Origin: Ruegeria atlantica
GTDB taxonomy: Bacteria; Pseudomonadota; Alphaproteobacteria; Rhodobacterales; Rhodobacteraceae
Assembly (NCBI RefSeq): GCF_013032505.1
Contig: NZ_WQCG01000004.1
Span: 1-64,000 of the forward strand
Reading direction: 5' to 3'
DNA: 64,000 nt
Shown: in pieces, positions 54,338-63,574 of the stretch
Numbering within the stretch: the first letter of the stretch is position 1
Layout: every line of letters begins with the position of its first letter
Notes under the pieces: model-generated
What the model was told of the DNA's origin: nothing
Database searches by the model: none
The model's input: the letters and a program-made list of their open reading frames with translations, nothing else
Position numbers and translations under genes: made by a program

Positions 54338-55738
54338 ATGTCTAAGTCCAACCTGAATTTCACCTCGGCGCTCGTTGCCGCGACGCTCTTCAGCAGCGCT
54401 GCGTTTGCTGAGCAAGCCTATGGTCCGTTCCCCGTCACCGTGAAGGGGTATTCTGGCGACAAAACCGATTCCGTATCCTATTCGGGTCAGATTGCGCGCC
54501 ACGTTCTGCACGACAGCCTGAAGAAAGCCGCTGCAAAAGGTGACGGTGGCAACAATGCAGCCGAAGTCGAAGCGCTGATGCTGGCCTATTTCAACGGATC
54601 CGAAGAAGATCTGGAAATCATCGCCCCGGTCTCGAAAGACGGCTTTCCAGTCAAGCAAGCTACTGTAAATGAAATCTCCAAGGGCAAGAACATCTCGGGC
54701 AAGTTCTATAACGGCGCAATGACCGCTTGGCCTGGCAATCAGTCGGGTGTCGACGTTGCGCTGCAGATGATCAAGATGGCCGCCGCGTCCGAACAGGGTT
54801 ACGACCCAGTCAACGGGATGGACTGGGGTCAGCTGATCTCAAAATTCACGCTGGGCGCGATGGCGTATAACCAGGCGGTCGACAACTATCTGGACGAAAA
54901 ACTGGAAGCCGACAACAAGCCCAACGACAAGCCCTATTCCGAGGGCGCGCATTACACAGGCAAAGAACATTCATGGGATGAGGCGTTCGGTTACTTCGGT
55001 GCCGCGGCGCATTCCGTGACCCTGTCCCCCGAGCAAAACTATGCCGTGTCCAAGCAAAAGGACCTGGCAGCAGCGGACGCCAATGGCGATGGCGTCATCG
55101 ACCTGAAGACTGAGTTTGTCTTTGGTCCGGCATATTACGCCGCAGGTGCTGATAAAGGTGGCAATAAGAACACCCAGTACATGACCACCATCTTCAACGC
55201 CTTCCGCGACGGCCGCGCGCTGATTGCCTCGGCAAATGGCGAAGCGCTGACCGATGAACAGCGTGCCGAGTTGAAGAACTATGCCGATATCATCGAAACC
55301 AACTGGGAAAAGACGCTGGCTGAAGCCACGTTCAAATATGCCGGTTCGGTTTACAAAGACATCGACAAGATCAAATCGGGCGAAGACAGCGACAAAGCGC
55401 TGCGTAACTACGTCAAGCATTGGGGTGAGCTGAAAGGCTTCTCGATGGCGCTGCAGTCGGGCAAGAACAACCTGGGCGCAACCGCGATCGACCTGAACTG
55501 GCTGATCGGCTTTGGCCCGGCGATGCCGGACGGGAAGATGGTGTCTGACATTGACGCAGACGGCAACTTTGTACGTGGCCGTGAAATGACGCTGGACGAC
55601 TATCAGGTCAACATGCTGAAAGTTCAGAAACTGCTGATCGAAAAATTCGGCATCGAATCCCGCGCCAATGACGCCACGGCTGATTTGGCCGCTCTGGCGG
55701 ACAAGCTGGGCGAAAACGCGTCGGCAGAAAACGACTAA
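54338..55738 (+). CDS. DUF4856 domain secreted protein
   Basis: A 466-residue protein with a signal peptide (MSKSNLNFTSALVAATLF, cleaved after AFA). Start 54338 has an AGAGG site, better than the in-frame ATG at 54323. The mature sequence matches DUF4856 proteins as I know them (GPFPVTVKGYSGDKTDSVSY; SGQIARHVLHDSLKKA). DANGDGVID at about residue 247 looks like a calcium-binding loop. DUF4856 proteins often occur with imelysin-type iron proteins. Bacterioferritin two genes downstream supports an iron role. Its own function is not known. Confidence 0.82.
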   Translation: MSKSNLNFTSALVAATLFSSAAFAEQAYGPFPVTVKGYSGDKTDSVSYSGQIARHVLHDSLKKAAAKGDGGNNAAEVEALMLAYFNGSEEDLEIIAPVSKDGFPVKQATVNEISKGKNISGKFYNGAMTAWPGNQSGVDVALQMIKMAAASEQGYDPVNGMDWGQLISKFTLGAMAYNQAVDNYLDEKLEADNKPNDKPYSEGAHYTGKEHSWDEAFGYFGAAAHSVTLSPEQNYAVSKQKDLAAADANGDGVIDLKTEFVFGPAYYAAGADKGGNKNTQYMTTIFNAFRDGRALIASANGEALTDEQRAELKNYADIIETNWEKTLAEATFKYAGSVYKDIDKIKSGEDSDKALRNYVKHWGELKGFSMALQSGKNNLGATAIDLNWLIGFGPAMPDGKMVSDIDADGNFVRGREMTLDDYQVNMLKVQKLLIEKFGIESRANDATADLAALADKLGENASAEND

Positions 55739-55755
55739 GGATCCTGCGATTCTAA

Positions 55756-55785
55756 TCCGGCGGCGCGCATAAAGGCGCCGCCGGA
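55756..55785 (+). terminator. Strong hairpin between DUF4856 and desaturase genes
   Basis: TCCGGCGGCGC (55756-55766) pairs perfectly over 11 bp with GCGCCGCCGGA (55775-55785) around an 8-base loop. It lies 17 bases after the stop codon. There is no U-tract, so it may act as a partial terminator or a processing and stability element that lets DUF4856 be made in excess of the downstream gene. Confidence 0.6.
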
Positions 55786-55806
55786 CAGCAAGCCGAAAGG
55801 CACCAC

Positions 55807-56796
55807 TTGGATATTATCGAGTATATAGGCTCTGTCCTGACCGATTTTTCCAACCCCAAGAAGCGTGTCTTTTTGGGGTATTTGTTTTTGACAGTCCTCA
55901 TTGCGCTGGTTTGGCTGATTGCGGTCCGAAGGTCGTCATTCAAGCTGGCGCTGCAGCAGATATTTGACCGAAAAATCCTGTTTTCGCGTTCGGCAAAGGC
56001 GGACTACAAGATTTTCCTGATAAACCGCGTGTTCACGATGTTCATCTCGCCACTGCTGGTGACACAGCTGGCGATTGCAACGGCTCTATACTACGCGCTG
56101 CATGACATTGCATTCCTGCAAAGGGGCGTATTCTCGGACGCCCCGATAGGTGTGATTGTTGCCCTGTTCACAGTTACGATCTTCATTCTTGATGATTTTA
56201 CCAAATACCTTCTGCACAGATGGATGCACCATTGGCCCCTGCTGTGGGCCATCCACAAAACCCATCATTCGGCCGAGACTCTGACACCGATCACGGTCTA
56301 CAGAACGCACCCGCTGGAGGGTATTCTCTTTAGCCTGCGCAGCGCGGTGGCGCAGGGGACGACGATGGCGGTTTTCCTGTTCCTGTTCGGCAGTGCGGTG
56401 GACCTCTATACGGTTCTTGGTGTGAACGTCATGTCCTTTGTCTTTCATGTGACGGGATCCAACCTCAGGCACTCGCACATATCGATCCAGTATTGGCCCT
56501 GGTTGGAACACATCTTGATATCACCTGCGCAGCATCAGGTGCATCACTCAATCGCACGTAAGCATCATGATAAGAATTTTGGTGTCGCGCTGGCCATTTG
56601 GGACTGGGTGTTCGGGTCTTTGTACCTGTCGCGGCGCGACGAAGATTTGAAATTTGGCTTGCAACCGTCTGAGGCACATCCGTCACGCTTGATGGATATC
56701 TATCTTCGACCCTTTGTGGATATCACACGGATTTTAAGGCGAAGATTTGGGCGGCTGCGGGACGCTGTCGAAAGGCGCTCACTTCGGAACGACTAA
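55807..56796 (+). CDS. Sterol desaturase / fatty acid hydroxylase superfamily membrane protein
   Basis: The 329-residue protein starts with TTG, preceded by AAAGG at a 6-base spacing. It has several membrane segments and the di-iron histidine boxes HRWMHH, HKTHHSAE and HQVHHSIARKHHDK, so it should be an oxygen-dependent hydroxylase or desaturase of a lipid or isoprenoid. WPLLWAIHKTHH and the preceding aromatic cluster fit. It follows DUF4856 on the same strand beyond a strong hairpin. Substrate unknown; ornithine-lipid or carotenoid-like lipids are possibilities but not supported. Confidence 0.87.
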   Translation: MDIIEYIGSVLTDFSNPKKRVFLGYLFLTVLIALVWLIAVRRSSFKLALQQIFDRKILFSRSAKADYKIFLINRVFTMFISPLLVTQLAIATALYYALHDIAFLQRGVFSDAPIGVIVALFTVTIFILDDFTKYLLHRWMHHWPLLWAIHKTHHSAETLTPITVYRTHPLEGILFSLRSAVAQGTTMAVFLFLFGSAVDLYTVLGVNVMSFVFHVTGSNLRHSHISIQYWPWLEHILISPAQHQVHHSIARKHHDKNFGVALAIWDWVFGSLYLSRRDEDLKFGLQPSEAHPSRLMDIYLRPFVDITRILRRRFGRLRDAVERRSLRND

Positions 56797-56935
56797 GCCT
56801 TTTCTAATGCACTGTTAGTGCCTGAGAAAATCGTGCCCTAATTCAAACGGGAATCGTCAGGAAAGTGACAAATACCTGTTTCAAAACAAATATTTGACTG
56901 TTTTGGGTTCCGTCGGTCAGGTGATAGCATTGAGC

Positions 56936-56966
56936 CTAAAAAAGTTGTTTCCGCACCAGTTTTTAG
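56936..56966. promoter_or_regulatory. Inverted repeat upstream of bacterioferritin
   Basis: CTAAAAA (56936-56942) and TTTTTAG (56960-56966) are inverted copies separated by 17 bases, 22 bases before the bfr start. The position fits an operator for an iron regulator, but the spacing is not a consensus I recognise. Confidence 0.3.
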
Positions 56967-56987
56967 ACACAGCCAAGGAGTTTCATC

Positions 56988-57473
56988 ATGAAAGGTGACA
57001 AAAAGGTAATTGAGTACCTGAACAAAGCTCTGCGCCACGAACTGACGGCCGTCAGCCAGTACTGGCTGCACTACCGCCTGCAAGACGATTGGGGTCTTGG
57101 CAGCATGGCCAAGAAAAGCCGCGAAGAATCCATCGAAGAGATGGAGCACGCTGACAAACTGATCGAGCGTATTATCTTTCTGGAAGGCCATCCCAACCTG
57201 CAAAAACTTGACCCCCTGCGGATTGGTGAAAATCCCCGGGAAACGCTGGAATGCGATCTTGCTGCGGAACAAAGCGCGCGCGCACTTTATAAAGAAGCGC
57301 GGGACGTCTGCAAAGAGGCCGGAGATTATGTCTCGATGAGTTTGTTCGAAAGCCTGATGTCGGACGAAGAAGGCCATATCGACTTCCTCGAGACTCAGAT
57401 CGAATTGTATGACCGCGTCGGAGCCGAGCTCTTCGCGCAACTAAACGCAACCAAAATGGAAGATGCCGAATAG
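56988..57473 (+). CDS. bfr: Bacterioferritin
   Basis: A 161-residue subunit of the 24-mer heme-containing iron store. All canonical residues are in register: ferroxidase ligands E18, E51, H54, E94, E127 and H130, and the heme ligand M52. A strong AAGGAG ribosome site precedes the start. The upstream gap of 191 bases contains a dyad at 56936-56966. It is probably a single-gene unit ending at the hairpin 57497-57525. Confidence 0.97.
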   Translation: MKGDKKVIEYLNKALRHELTAVSQYWLHYRLQDDWGLGSMAKKSREESIEEMEHADKLIERIIFLEGHPNLQKLDPLRIGENPRETLECDLAAEQSARALYKEARDVCKEAGDYVSMSLFESLMSDEEGHIDFLETQIELYDRVGAELFAQLNATKMEDAE

Positions 57474-57496
57474 TTGCTCCTGATGGCACAGGCTTT

Positions 57497-57525
57497 GCGA
57501 TACCCGCCAAGGAAGTGGGTATCGC
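57497..57525. terminator. Bidirectional terminator hairpin between bfr and a convergent gene
   Basis: GCGATACCC (57497-57505) pairs perfectly with GGGTATCGC (57517-57525) around an 11-base loop. It lies between two convergent genes, so it may serve both. Confidence 0.55.
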
Positions 57526-57529
57526 GTGC

Positions 57530-57964
57530 TTATGCGCACTCTTGCACGCCGAGGCCTATCAGGTACTCACCGGTCACAAACAAAAGCTCGTTGGGCCCGG
57601 CGAACCGCGCCTTGGACATGAACCAGTTTCTGACAGGACTTGGGTAGTAGCTCGACAGTGACGCGCTTTTTCTGGCGAACTCATCTGCCGACATCTTTTT
57701 CCGATTCGAACGATGGGGACCGTGAAACCCGAAGATCGTCTGGGGCGAAATACAGACATCGTCCGCGCCCAGCAGCATGGTGCAGCTAGAGTGGCAGTAA
57801 TCTCCAATGATTTGAAACTGCGCGTCGGTTCGGTTGGCGATTTCTATCTGGACCATGCGATCCACTATCCGCCCACCCGGATCATTGCCGACCTGTATCT
57901 CTTTTGAGGTTGCCGCCACGCTCATCAGAAAGAGCGCCGCCAAAGCTGCCATGATGTTTCTCAT
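57530..57964 (-). CDS. Putative periplasmic protein, COG3904-like
   Basis: A 144-residue protein with a signal peptide (MRNIMAALAALFLMSVAATS). The mature part contains DPGGRIVDRMVQIEIANR, the segment GDYCHSSCTMLLGADDVCISP, and TIFGFHGPHR. The last two fit a family of predicted periplasmic proteins with a ClpP/crotonase-like core and a Ser-Cys active-site-like motif, as I recall from COG3904. ATG 57952 is an alternative start. It is alone on its strand between bfr and dxs. Function not established. Confidence 0.72.
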   Translation of the reverse strand: MRNIMAALAALFLMSVAATSKEIQVGNDPGGRIVDRMVQIEIANRTDAQFQIIGDYCHSSCTMLLGADDVCISPQTIFGFHGPHRSNRKKMSADEFARKSASLSSYYPSPVRNWFMSKARFAGPNELLFVTGEYLIGLGVQECA

Positions 57965-58165
57965 CCGCCCGCCTGCTCAAGGGTGGAGTTTTCGTTTTTC
58001 TATTTCCTACCAGAAAATCGGCCTCGCCGGAACGTCACGCCCGTACGTAAGCGTGTCCTGTGCTTTCAAAGACCCACCCTGAACCAGAGGAAGTCTGCGG
58101 ATTTCCAAACATGGCACTTGCAGCTTTTCAAGCAACCAAGCTTTTTGGGTGTTGCGTATCCTGCC

Positions 58166-60094
58166 TCAGGCGCGTTTTTCGCCGATGGATACAACGCCCA
58201 GGACGGACAAAACTTTGGCCTCGATCTGCTCGGCATTCAGGCCCGCAACCGTATACATATCCGCAGGGTTGGCCTGGTCGATAAAGGTGTCGGGCAAAAC
58301 CATGGACCGATATTTGAGGCCTTGGTCAAAAACGCCTTCATCCGCCAAAAGCTGGGCAACATGACTGCCAAAGCCGCCAATGGCACCCTCTTCGATGGTG
58401 ATCAACGCTTCGTGGTTGGCGGCCAGATCCAATATCAAATCGCGGTCCAGCGGTTTGGCGAACCTGGCGTCGGCGATCGTCGGTGTGATCCCGCGTGCGG
58501 CCAGAGCCTCGGCTGCCTTTTGCACTTCAGCCAGCCGGGTTCCGAATGACAACAGCGCGACGCGCGCGCCTTCCTGGATGATCCGGCCTTTGCCGATTTC
58601 CAAAACCTCACCGCGTTCGGGCAAGTCGACGCCGACGCCTTCCCCGCGTGGGTAGCGAAAGGCGATAGGGCCATCGTCATGCGCCACCGCGGTGGCCACC
58701 ATATGCACCAACTCGGCCTCATCCGCTGCGGCCATGACAACAATGCCGGGCAGGTTGGACAAATAAGCGATATCGAATGACCCGGCGTGGGTTGCACCAT
58801 CCGCACCCACCAGACCGGCACGGTCTATGGCGAAACGCACGGGCAGGCGCTGAATGGCCACGTCATGCACGACCTGATCATAACCGCGCTGCAAAAAGGT
58901 GGAGTACATTGCGCAAAACGGTTTCATACCCCCGGCCGCCAGCGCGGCGGCGAAGGTTACGCCGTGTTGCTCGGCAATCGCCACATCAAAACAGCGCGAT
59001 GGGTAGCGTTCGGCAAACAGGTTCAGCCCGGTGCCGTCGGGCATCGCAGCGGTCACGGCGACGATCTTGTCATCCCGCGCGGCTTCTTCAACCAGCGCCT
59101 TGCCAAAAACAGATGTGTAGGACGGAGCATTCGATGGCGCTTTTTTCTGTTCGCCCGTTACTACGTCGAATTTCGCGGTAGCGTGGCCCTTGTCGCGGGC
59201 TTGCTCAGCAGGGGCGTAGCCCTTGCCCTTTTTTGTCAGCACATGAATCAGGATCGGACCGGCCGCGCGCGCCTTAACCGTTCGCAGGACGGGTAACAGC
59301 TGATCCATGTCGTGTCCGTCGATCGGGCCGAGATAGGAAAAACCCAGCTCCTCGAACAACGTTCCCCCCACGGCCATGCCCTTAAGCATCTCTTTGGCCC
59401 GTTTTGCCCCCTCGCGGAACGGTTCCGGCAGCAGGGAAACCGCGCCTTTGGCGGCGGCTTTCAGATCATGAAAGGGTTCTTCGGCGTAAATGCGCGACAG
59501 GTAATTTGACAGCGCGCCCACCGGTGGGGCGATGCTCATCTCGTTGTCATTCAGGATGACGATCAGGCGTTTTTTCAGATGGCCTGCGTTGTTCATCGCC
59601 TCAAAGGCCATACCCGCAGACATCGAACCGTCGCCGATCACGGCAATCGCGTCGCCCAGACCTTCAGGTGTTACGCCGCCCAGATCGCGGGCAACAGCGA
59701 AACCCAGTGCGGCGCTGATCGAGGTTGAACTATGTGCCGCGCCAAACGGGTCATAGGGGCTTTCACTGCGTTTGGTAAAACCACTTAGCCCGTCCTTCAT
59801 CCGAAGCGTGCGGATACGGTCGCGCCGCTCAGTCAGGATTTTGTGCGGATAGCACTGGTGACCAACGTCCCAGATGATCTTGTCGCGCGGCGTATCGAAT
59901 ACAGCGTGCAGAGCGGTTGTCAGTTCAACAACACCCAGACCCGCGCCCAGATGTCCGCCGGTAACAGACACGGCCGAGATCGTCTCAGACCGTAATTCCT
60001 GGGCCACCTGATGCAGCTGCGCGTCCGAAAACTGCTTGAGATCCGCGGGGCGGTTCACAAGGTCCAGCAGGGGCGTGTTCGGGCGGTCAGACAT
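58166..60094 (-). CDS. dxs: 1-deoxy-D-xylulose-5-phosphate synthase
   Basis: Dxs condenses pyruvate and glyceraldehyde 3-phosphate, the first step of the MEP isoprenoid pathway. It has 642 residues. Recognised features are [31 protein letters not shown], the TPP-binding [18 protein letters not shown], the IDGHDM loop, and the transketolase-type [18 protein letters not shown]. It is the last gene of the HDAC-xseB-ispA-dxs operon, 14 bases after ispA. The 201 bases downstream hold no gene. Confidence 0.97.
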   Translation of the reverse strand: MSDRPNTPLLDLVNRPADLKQFSDAQLHQVAQELRSETISAVSVTGGHLGAGLGVVELTTALHAVFDTPRDKIIWDVGHQCYPHKILTERRDRIRTLRMKDGLSGFTKRSESPYDPFGAAHSSTSISAALGFAVARDLGGVTPEGLGDAIAVIGDGSMSAGMAFEAMNNAGHLKKRLIVILNDNEMSIAPPVGALSNYLSRIYAEEPFHDLKAAAKGAVSLLPEPFREGAKRAKEMLKGMAVGGTLFEELGFSYLGPIDGHDMDQLLPVLRTVKARAAGPILIHVLTKKGKGYAPAEQARDKGHATAKFDVVTGEQKKAPSNAPSYTSVFGKALVEEAARDDKIVAVTAAMPDGTGLNLFAERYPSRCFDVAIAEQHGVTFAAALAAGGMKPFCAMYSTFLQRGYDQVVHDVAIQRLPVRFAIDRAGLVGADGATHAGSFDIAYLSNLPGIVVMAAADEAELVHMVATAVAHDDGPIAFRYPRGEGVGVDLPERGEVLEIGKGRIIQEGARVALLSFGTRLAEVQKAAEALAARGITPTIADARFAKPLDRDLILDLAANHEALITIEEGAIGGFGSHVAQLLADEGVFDQGLKYRSMVLPDTFIDQANPADMYTVAGLNAEQIEAKVLSVLGVVSIGEKRA

Positions 60095-60108
60095 ATGGCG
60101 TTCCTGGC

Positions 60109-60975
60109 TTAGCTGTCCCGGGCAATAACGAAGCGTGCTGCGTCCTTCAAGGTACCAGCCTTTGCACCGTACCCATCCAACGCTGCACAGGCCTGTTCTA
60201 CCAAATCTGCAGCACGCGTCTTAGCGGCGTCCAGACCCATCAGCGATACAAACGTGGCCTTGCCGGCATCGGTGTCCTTTTGCAGTCGTTTTCCGGCCTT
60301 CTCAGCATCACCTTCGATATCCAGAATGTCATCCGCGATTTGAAAAGCAAGGCCAAGTGATTGGGCATATTGGCGCAAGGGTTCAGGATCCGCTTGGGCC
60401 AGCCGCGCACCGGCGCAGGCGGACCATTCGATCAGAGCACCGGTTTTGCCCGCCTGCAACTTGGTGATCTGCTCCAGAGATAGGGGCGCGGCCGCTGTTT
60501 CGGCCGCCATATCCAGCGCCTGGCCCAAAACCATCCCTTGCGCGCCGCTGGCTTTGGCAAGCGTCAGAGCCAAATCTGCGCGAACCTCGGAATTTCCAAC
60601 CTCGGGCCGGACGCACAGCTCGAAGGCCAGCGTCTGAAGCGCGTCCCCAGCCAAAACGGCGGTGCCGTCGTCCCATTTCACATGGACTGTCGGGCGCCCG
60701 CGCCGCAGATCGTCATCATCCATGCAGGGTAGGTCATCATGAACCAACGAATAGGCGTGCAGCGCCTCGATCCCTGTTGCGGGCCAGATCGCCTTTGCGT
60801 CATCGACGCCGTGCATCCGCGCGCTTTCCAGCACCAGAAACCCGCGCAACCGCTTGCCGCCTTGGGTGGTGTAGGCCATCGCCCGGGTCACGTCCAAATC
60901 GTCCAGCGCGTTCAGAACCAGATCGAACTGAGCCTGAATCCGCGCGGCATCCTGCGCCAGAACTTCTTTGAACAT
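60109..60975 (-). CDS. ispA: Polyprenyl (farnesyl/geranylgeranyl) diphosphate synthase
   Basis: A 288-residue trans-prenyl synthase. The first aspartate-rich motif is [19 protein letters not shown] and the second is [25 protein letters not shown] near the N-terminus binds diphosphate. It supplies farnesyl or geranylgeranyl diphosphate from the products of the MEP pathway started by Dxs, encoded just downstream. The start directly adjoins the xseB stop. The chain length cannot be assigned with certainty, but the gene order is the common one for ispA. Confidence 0.95.
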   Translation of the reverse strand: MFKEVLAQDAARIQAQFDLVLNALDDLDVTRAMAYTTQGGKRLRGFLVLESARMHGVDDAKAIWPATGIEALHAYSLVHDDLPCMDDDDLRRGRPTVHVKWDDGTAVLAGDALQTLAFELCVRPEVGNSEVRADLALTLAKASGAQGMVLGQALDMAAETAAAPLSLEQITKLQAGKTGALIEWSACAGARLAQADPEPLRQYAQSLGLAFQIADDILDIEGDAEKAGKRLQKDTDAGKATFVSLMGLDAAKTRAADLVEQACAALDGYGAKAGTLKDAARFVIARDS

Positions 60976-61218
60976 TTACTGACCTTCGACAGGCGTCGTC
61001 CCGGTTGGCTGCCCGTTGGCATCCAAGGTGATCGCCGCCACTTTTTCCTCGGCTCGCTTGAGCTCATCTTCACAGCGTTTTTTTAGTGCGGCACCACGTT
61101 CATATAGCGCGATGGACTGATCCAGCGCCACGTCGCCACGCTCCAACTGGCCGACAACGGCCTCAAGCTCCTTCATCGCTTGTTCGAATGTCATCTGATC
61201 TACAGGAGTATCGGTCAT
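60976..61218 (-). CDS. xseB: Exodeoxyribonuclease VII small subunit
   Basis: An 80-residue helical protein. The pattern MTFEQAMKELEAVVGQLERG, then SIALYERGAALKKRCEDEL, matches XseB well. It pairs with XseA to degrade single-stranded DNA; xseA is not in the window. It sits in the conserved xseB-ispA-dxs order. It overlaps the HDAC-like gene by ATGA and adjoins ispA. Confidence 0.95.
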   Translation of the reverse strand: MTDTPVDQMTFEQAMKELEAVVGQLERGDVALDQSIALYERGAALKKRCEDELKRAEEKVAAITLDANGQPTGTTPVEGQ

Positions 61219-62141
61219 CGGGCTGCCTTCATCAGTTCTTCCACATGGGCACGAGTGGCCTCGGCAAGGGCGTTCAGATCATACCCGCCCTCCAAAGTCG
61301 AGACGATACGACCTTCACACAGCTCATCGGCGATCTTGCACAGCGCGGCCGTGACCCAAGCAAAATCGCCTGTCGACCAGTTCAAGTTGGCCAGCGGATC
61401 GTCCTGATGCGCATCAAAACCTGCCGAGATGATGATCAGTTCCGGCTTGAATGCGCGCAGTCTCGGGAAGGCTTGCGTTTCATAAGCTGTCCGCATCTCG
61501 GCCCCACCTGTGCCGGGCGCCAACGGGATGTTTAAAACGGTCTCATAAGCGCCGGTTTCGTCCGGGCGCCCTGATCCGGGCCACAGTGGCATTTGCTGGC
61601 TGGTGATCACCAGTGCACGTCTTTCATCCCACAGCAGATCCTGCGTGCCATTTCCGTGGTGAACGTCGAAATCAACGACAGCTACGCGCTTCAATCCATG
61701 ATGATCTAATGCGTGCTTGGCCGCCAGCGCGGCGTTTCCAAACAGGCAGAACCCCATTGCCGTTTCGGTTTCGGCGTGGTGACCGGGCGGGCGGATGGCG
61801 CAAAACGCATTCGAGGCTTCGCCACCCAAAACCATATCTACCGCCCGCACAACTGCACCGGCAGCCCGGTAAGCTGCGTCCACCGACCCCGGGGACATGA
61901 AGGTATCGCCGTCAATCTGTTTGAAGCCATCGGTGGGTCTGTTATTACGGATTTCACGGATATGGCTTTCCGGATGCACGCGCAGCAAGTCGTCATCCGC
62001 TGCCAAAGGGGCGGTTACACGCGTCAGTTCCAAGCCTTCTAATGCGTGAAGAATGTGCTCTAATCGTGCCACTCGCTCGGGGTGACCTTGCGGTGTCACG
62101 TGATCAAGGCAATCGGCGTGGGTCAAAAGGGCGGTTGTCAT
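61215..62141 (-). CDS. Histone-deacetylase superfamily amidohydrolase
   Basis: The 308-residue protein belongs to the HDAC/acetylpolyamine amidohydrolase group. CAIRPPGHHAETETAMGFC and VDFDVHHGNGTQDLLW contain the zinc and catalytic histidines and aspartates; ISAGFDAHQDDPLA supplies another zinc ligand. Bacterial members remove acyl groups from polyamines or other small molecules, and possibly proteins. It is the first gene of the operon with xseB, ispA and dxs, joined by an ATGA overlap. Its substrate is unknown, and its link to isoprenoid genes is only positional. Confidence 0.93.
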   Translation of the reverse strand: MTTALLTHADCLDHVTPQGHPERVARLEHILHALEGLELTRVTAPLAADDDLLRVHPESHIREIRNNRPTDGFKQIDGDTFMSPGSVDAAYRAAGAVVRAVDMVLGGEASNAFCAIRPPGHHAETETAMGFCLFGNAALAAKHALDHHGLKRVAVVDFDVHHGNGTQDLLWDERRALVITSQQMPLWPGSGRPDETGAYETVLNIPLAPGTGGAEMRTAYETQAFPRLRAFKPELIIISAGFDAHQDDPLANLNWSTGDFAWVTAALCKIADELCEGRIVSTLEGGYDLNALAEATRAHVEELMKAAR

Positions 62142-62205
62142 CGGGATCCCATCTTCATCTGGCCAAAATTATCCTCGCCCAAGGCAAGAAGGCGCCGCGG
62201 CTGAA

Positions 62206-62907
62206 TCAATCAGGTGCCAGCATATATCCGGCGCCACGGACGGTCTGCAGGTAACGCGGCTGCTTGGGGTCCTGTTCGATCTTGCGGCGCAGACGGGTGA
62301 TCTGAACGTCCACCGCGCGTTCCTGCGCCTGACCCTTGTCGCGGCCCAGATCTTCGACCAGTTTGGTTCGGCTGATCGGCTCTCCGGGTTGGGCCGAGAA
62401 AATCTTCATCAACTGACTTTCTGTCGCCGTTAGGCGCACCGGGTCTTCGCCCTGCCACATCTCGCCACGTTCGATATCATACCGGATCGGGCCAAGGTTC
62501 AGTATCTTTGCCGTCGCATCCTGCGCGGGTGTTTCCGGCATCCGCCGCAAGATCGCGTTGATCCGCAGCAGCAGTTCTTTGGGCTCAAATGGTTTCGCCA
62601 GGTAGTCATCCGCACCAGCCTCAAGCCCGGCTATGCGGTGCTCGGTTTCGCCGCGTGCTGTCAGCAGCAGGATCGGAGTTGCATGAGTCTCCCGCAGGGC
62701 TTTCGTCAGGCTGACGCCATCTTCGCCCGGCATCATCACGTCGAGCACGATCATGTCGAAATCCAGCCCCGACAACACTCGTCGCGCATGCGCTGCATCT
62801 CGCGCGGCCGTCACCAAAAATCCGTTCCGCATCAGAAACTTTTTCAACAGGTCACGAATGCGCTCATCATCGTCGACGATCAGCAGATGGGCGTCCATAT
62901 CGCTCAT
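62206..62907 (-). CDS. petR: OmpR-family response regulator, PetR-like
   Basis: A 233-residue two-domain response regulator. The receiver has DDDERIRDLL and the phospho-acceptor Asp in MIVLDVMMPGEDG; TARGE supplies the conserved Thr. The C-terminal winged helix is OmpR-like (RTKLVEDLGRDKGQAQERAVDVQITRLRRKIE, in parts). The overlap with a MarR-family gene (ATGA) is the arrangement of petP-petR in Rhodobacter, where PetR controls respiratory cytochrome genes. No sensor kinase gene is adjacent. The symbol is assigned from synteny. Confidence 0.9.
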   Translation of the reverse strand: MSDMDAHLLIVDDDERIRDLLKKFLMRNGFLVTAARDAAHARRVLSGLDFDMIVLDVMMPGEDGVSLTKALRETHATPILLLTARGETEHRIAGLEAGADDYLAKPFEPKELLLRINAILRRMPETPAQDATAKILNLGPIRYDIERGEMWQGEDPVRLTATESQLMKIFSAQPGEPISRTKLVEDLGRDKGQAQERAVDVQITRLRRKIEQDPKQPRYLQTVRGAGYMLAPD

Positions 62908-63416
62908 GAGGTGGTTTCCCGCAGTTTCGTATAGGCATGACGCATATCAGCATCCATCATCGCTTCAAGCACTTTACGAAACCCCGACACCGCCTCAGGG
63001 CCCGCCTCTTTATAGGCTGCGCGCATCCGTACGCGCTGGGCCTCGGACAGTTTTGCTTCAAGCGACTTGCCCTGTTCTGTCAGAAATAGGTGTCTTTCAC
63101 GTTTGTCCACTGATCCGACCCGGCTTTCCACAAGCCCATCTTCGATCAGCGTGCGCAGAACACGGTTTAGAGACTGTTTTGTTACCCCGAGGATGGCCAG
63201 CAGATTATTGACCGTCGTCCCCGGTGCACGGTTGATGAAGTGGATTGCCCGGTGATGCGCCCGTCCATAGGCCATTTCGGTCAATATGCGATCAGGGTCA
63301 GCGGTAAAACCGCGATAGGCGAAAAACATCGCCTCAATTCCTTGCCGCAACTGCTCGTCGGTCAAAAACAACAGGCTCTCGCCACCAAAGGCTGGGGCGG
63401 GACGGGTATCCGACAT
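62904..63416 (-). CDS. petP: MarR-family regulator, PetP-like
   Basis: About 170 residues. The winged-helix pattern LLAILGVTKQSLNRVLRTLIEDGLVESRVGSVDKRERHLFLTEQG (in parts) is that of MarR proteins. ATG 63416 has a GAGG site six bases away and starts MSDTRP; an in-frame ATG at 63428 would add four residues. The stop overlaps the petR start (ATGA), so the two are co-translated. PetP is named by its position beside petR. The gene is divergent from ilvE. Confidence 0.85.
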   Translation of the reverse strand: MSDTRPAPAFGGESLLFLTDEQLRQGIEAMFFAYRGFTADPDRILTEMAYGRAHHRAIHFINRAPGTTVNNLLAILGVTKQSLNRVLRTLIEDGLVESRVGSVDKRERHLFLTEQGKSLEAKLSEAQRVRMRAAYKEAGPEAVSGFRKVLEAMMDADMRHAYTKLRETTS

Positions 63417-63574
63417 AGTATGCCTCATTCGTTACTCTATTCGAGTTTATGTCAGCGTTATTGACATTCCAAGAGTGGACAGGTATCGAATCGCAGTTTT
63501 TGCGTAACTTTATGTCCGAAACGGACTTAATTGGCGCAATAATCGGAAATTTGTCCCAGGTCAGGAGGTTTCGC

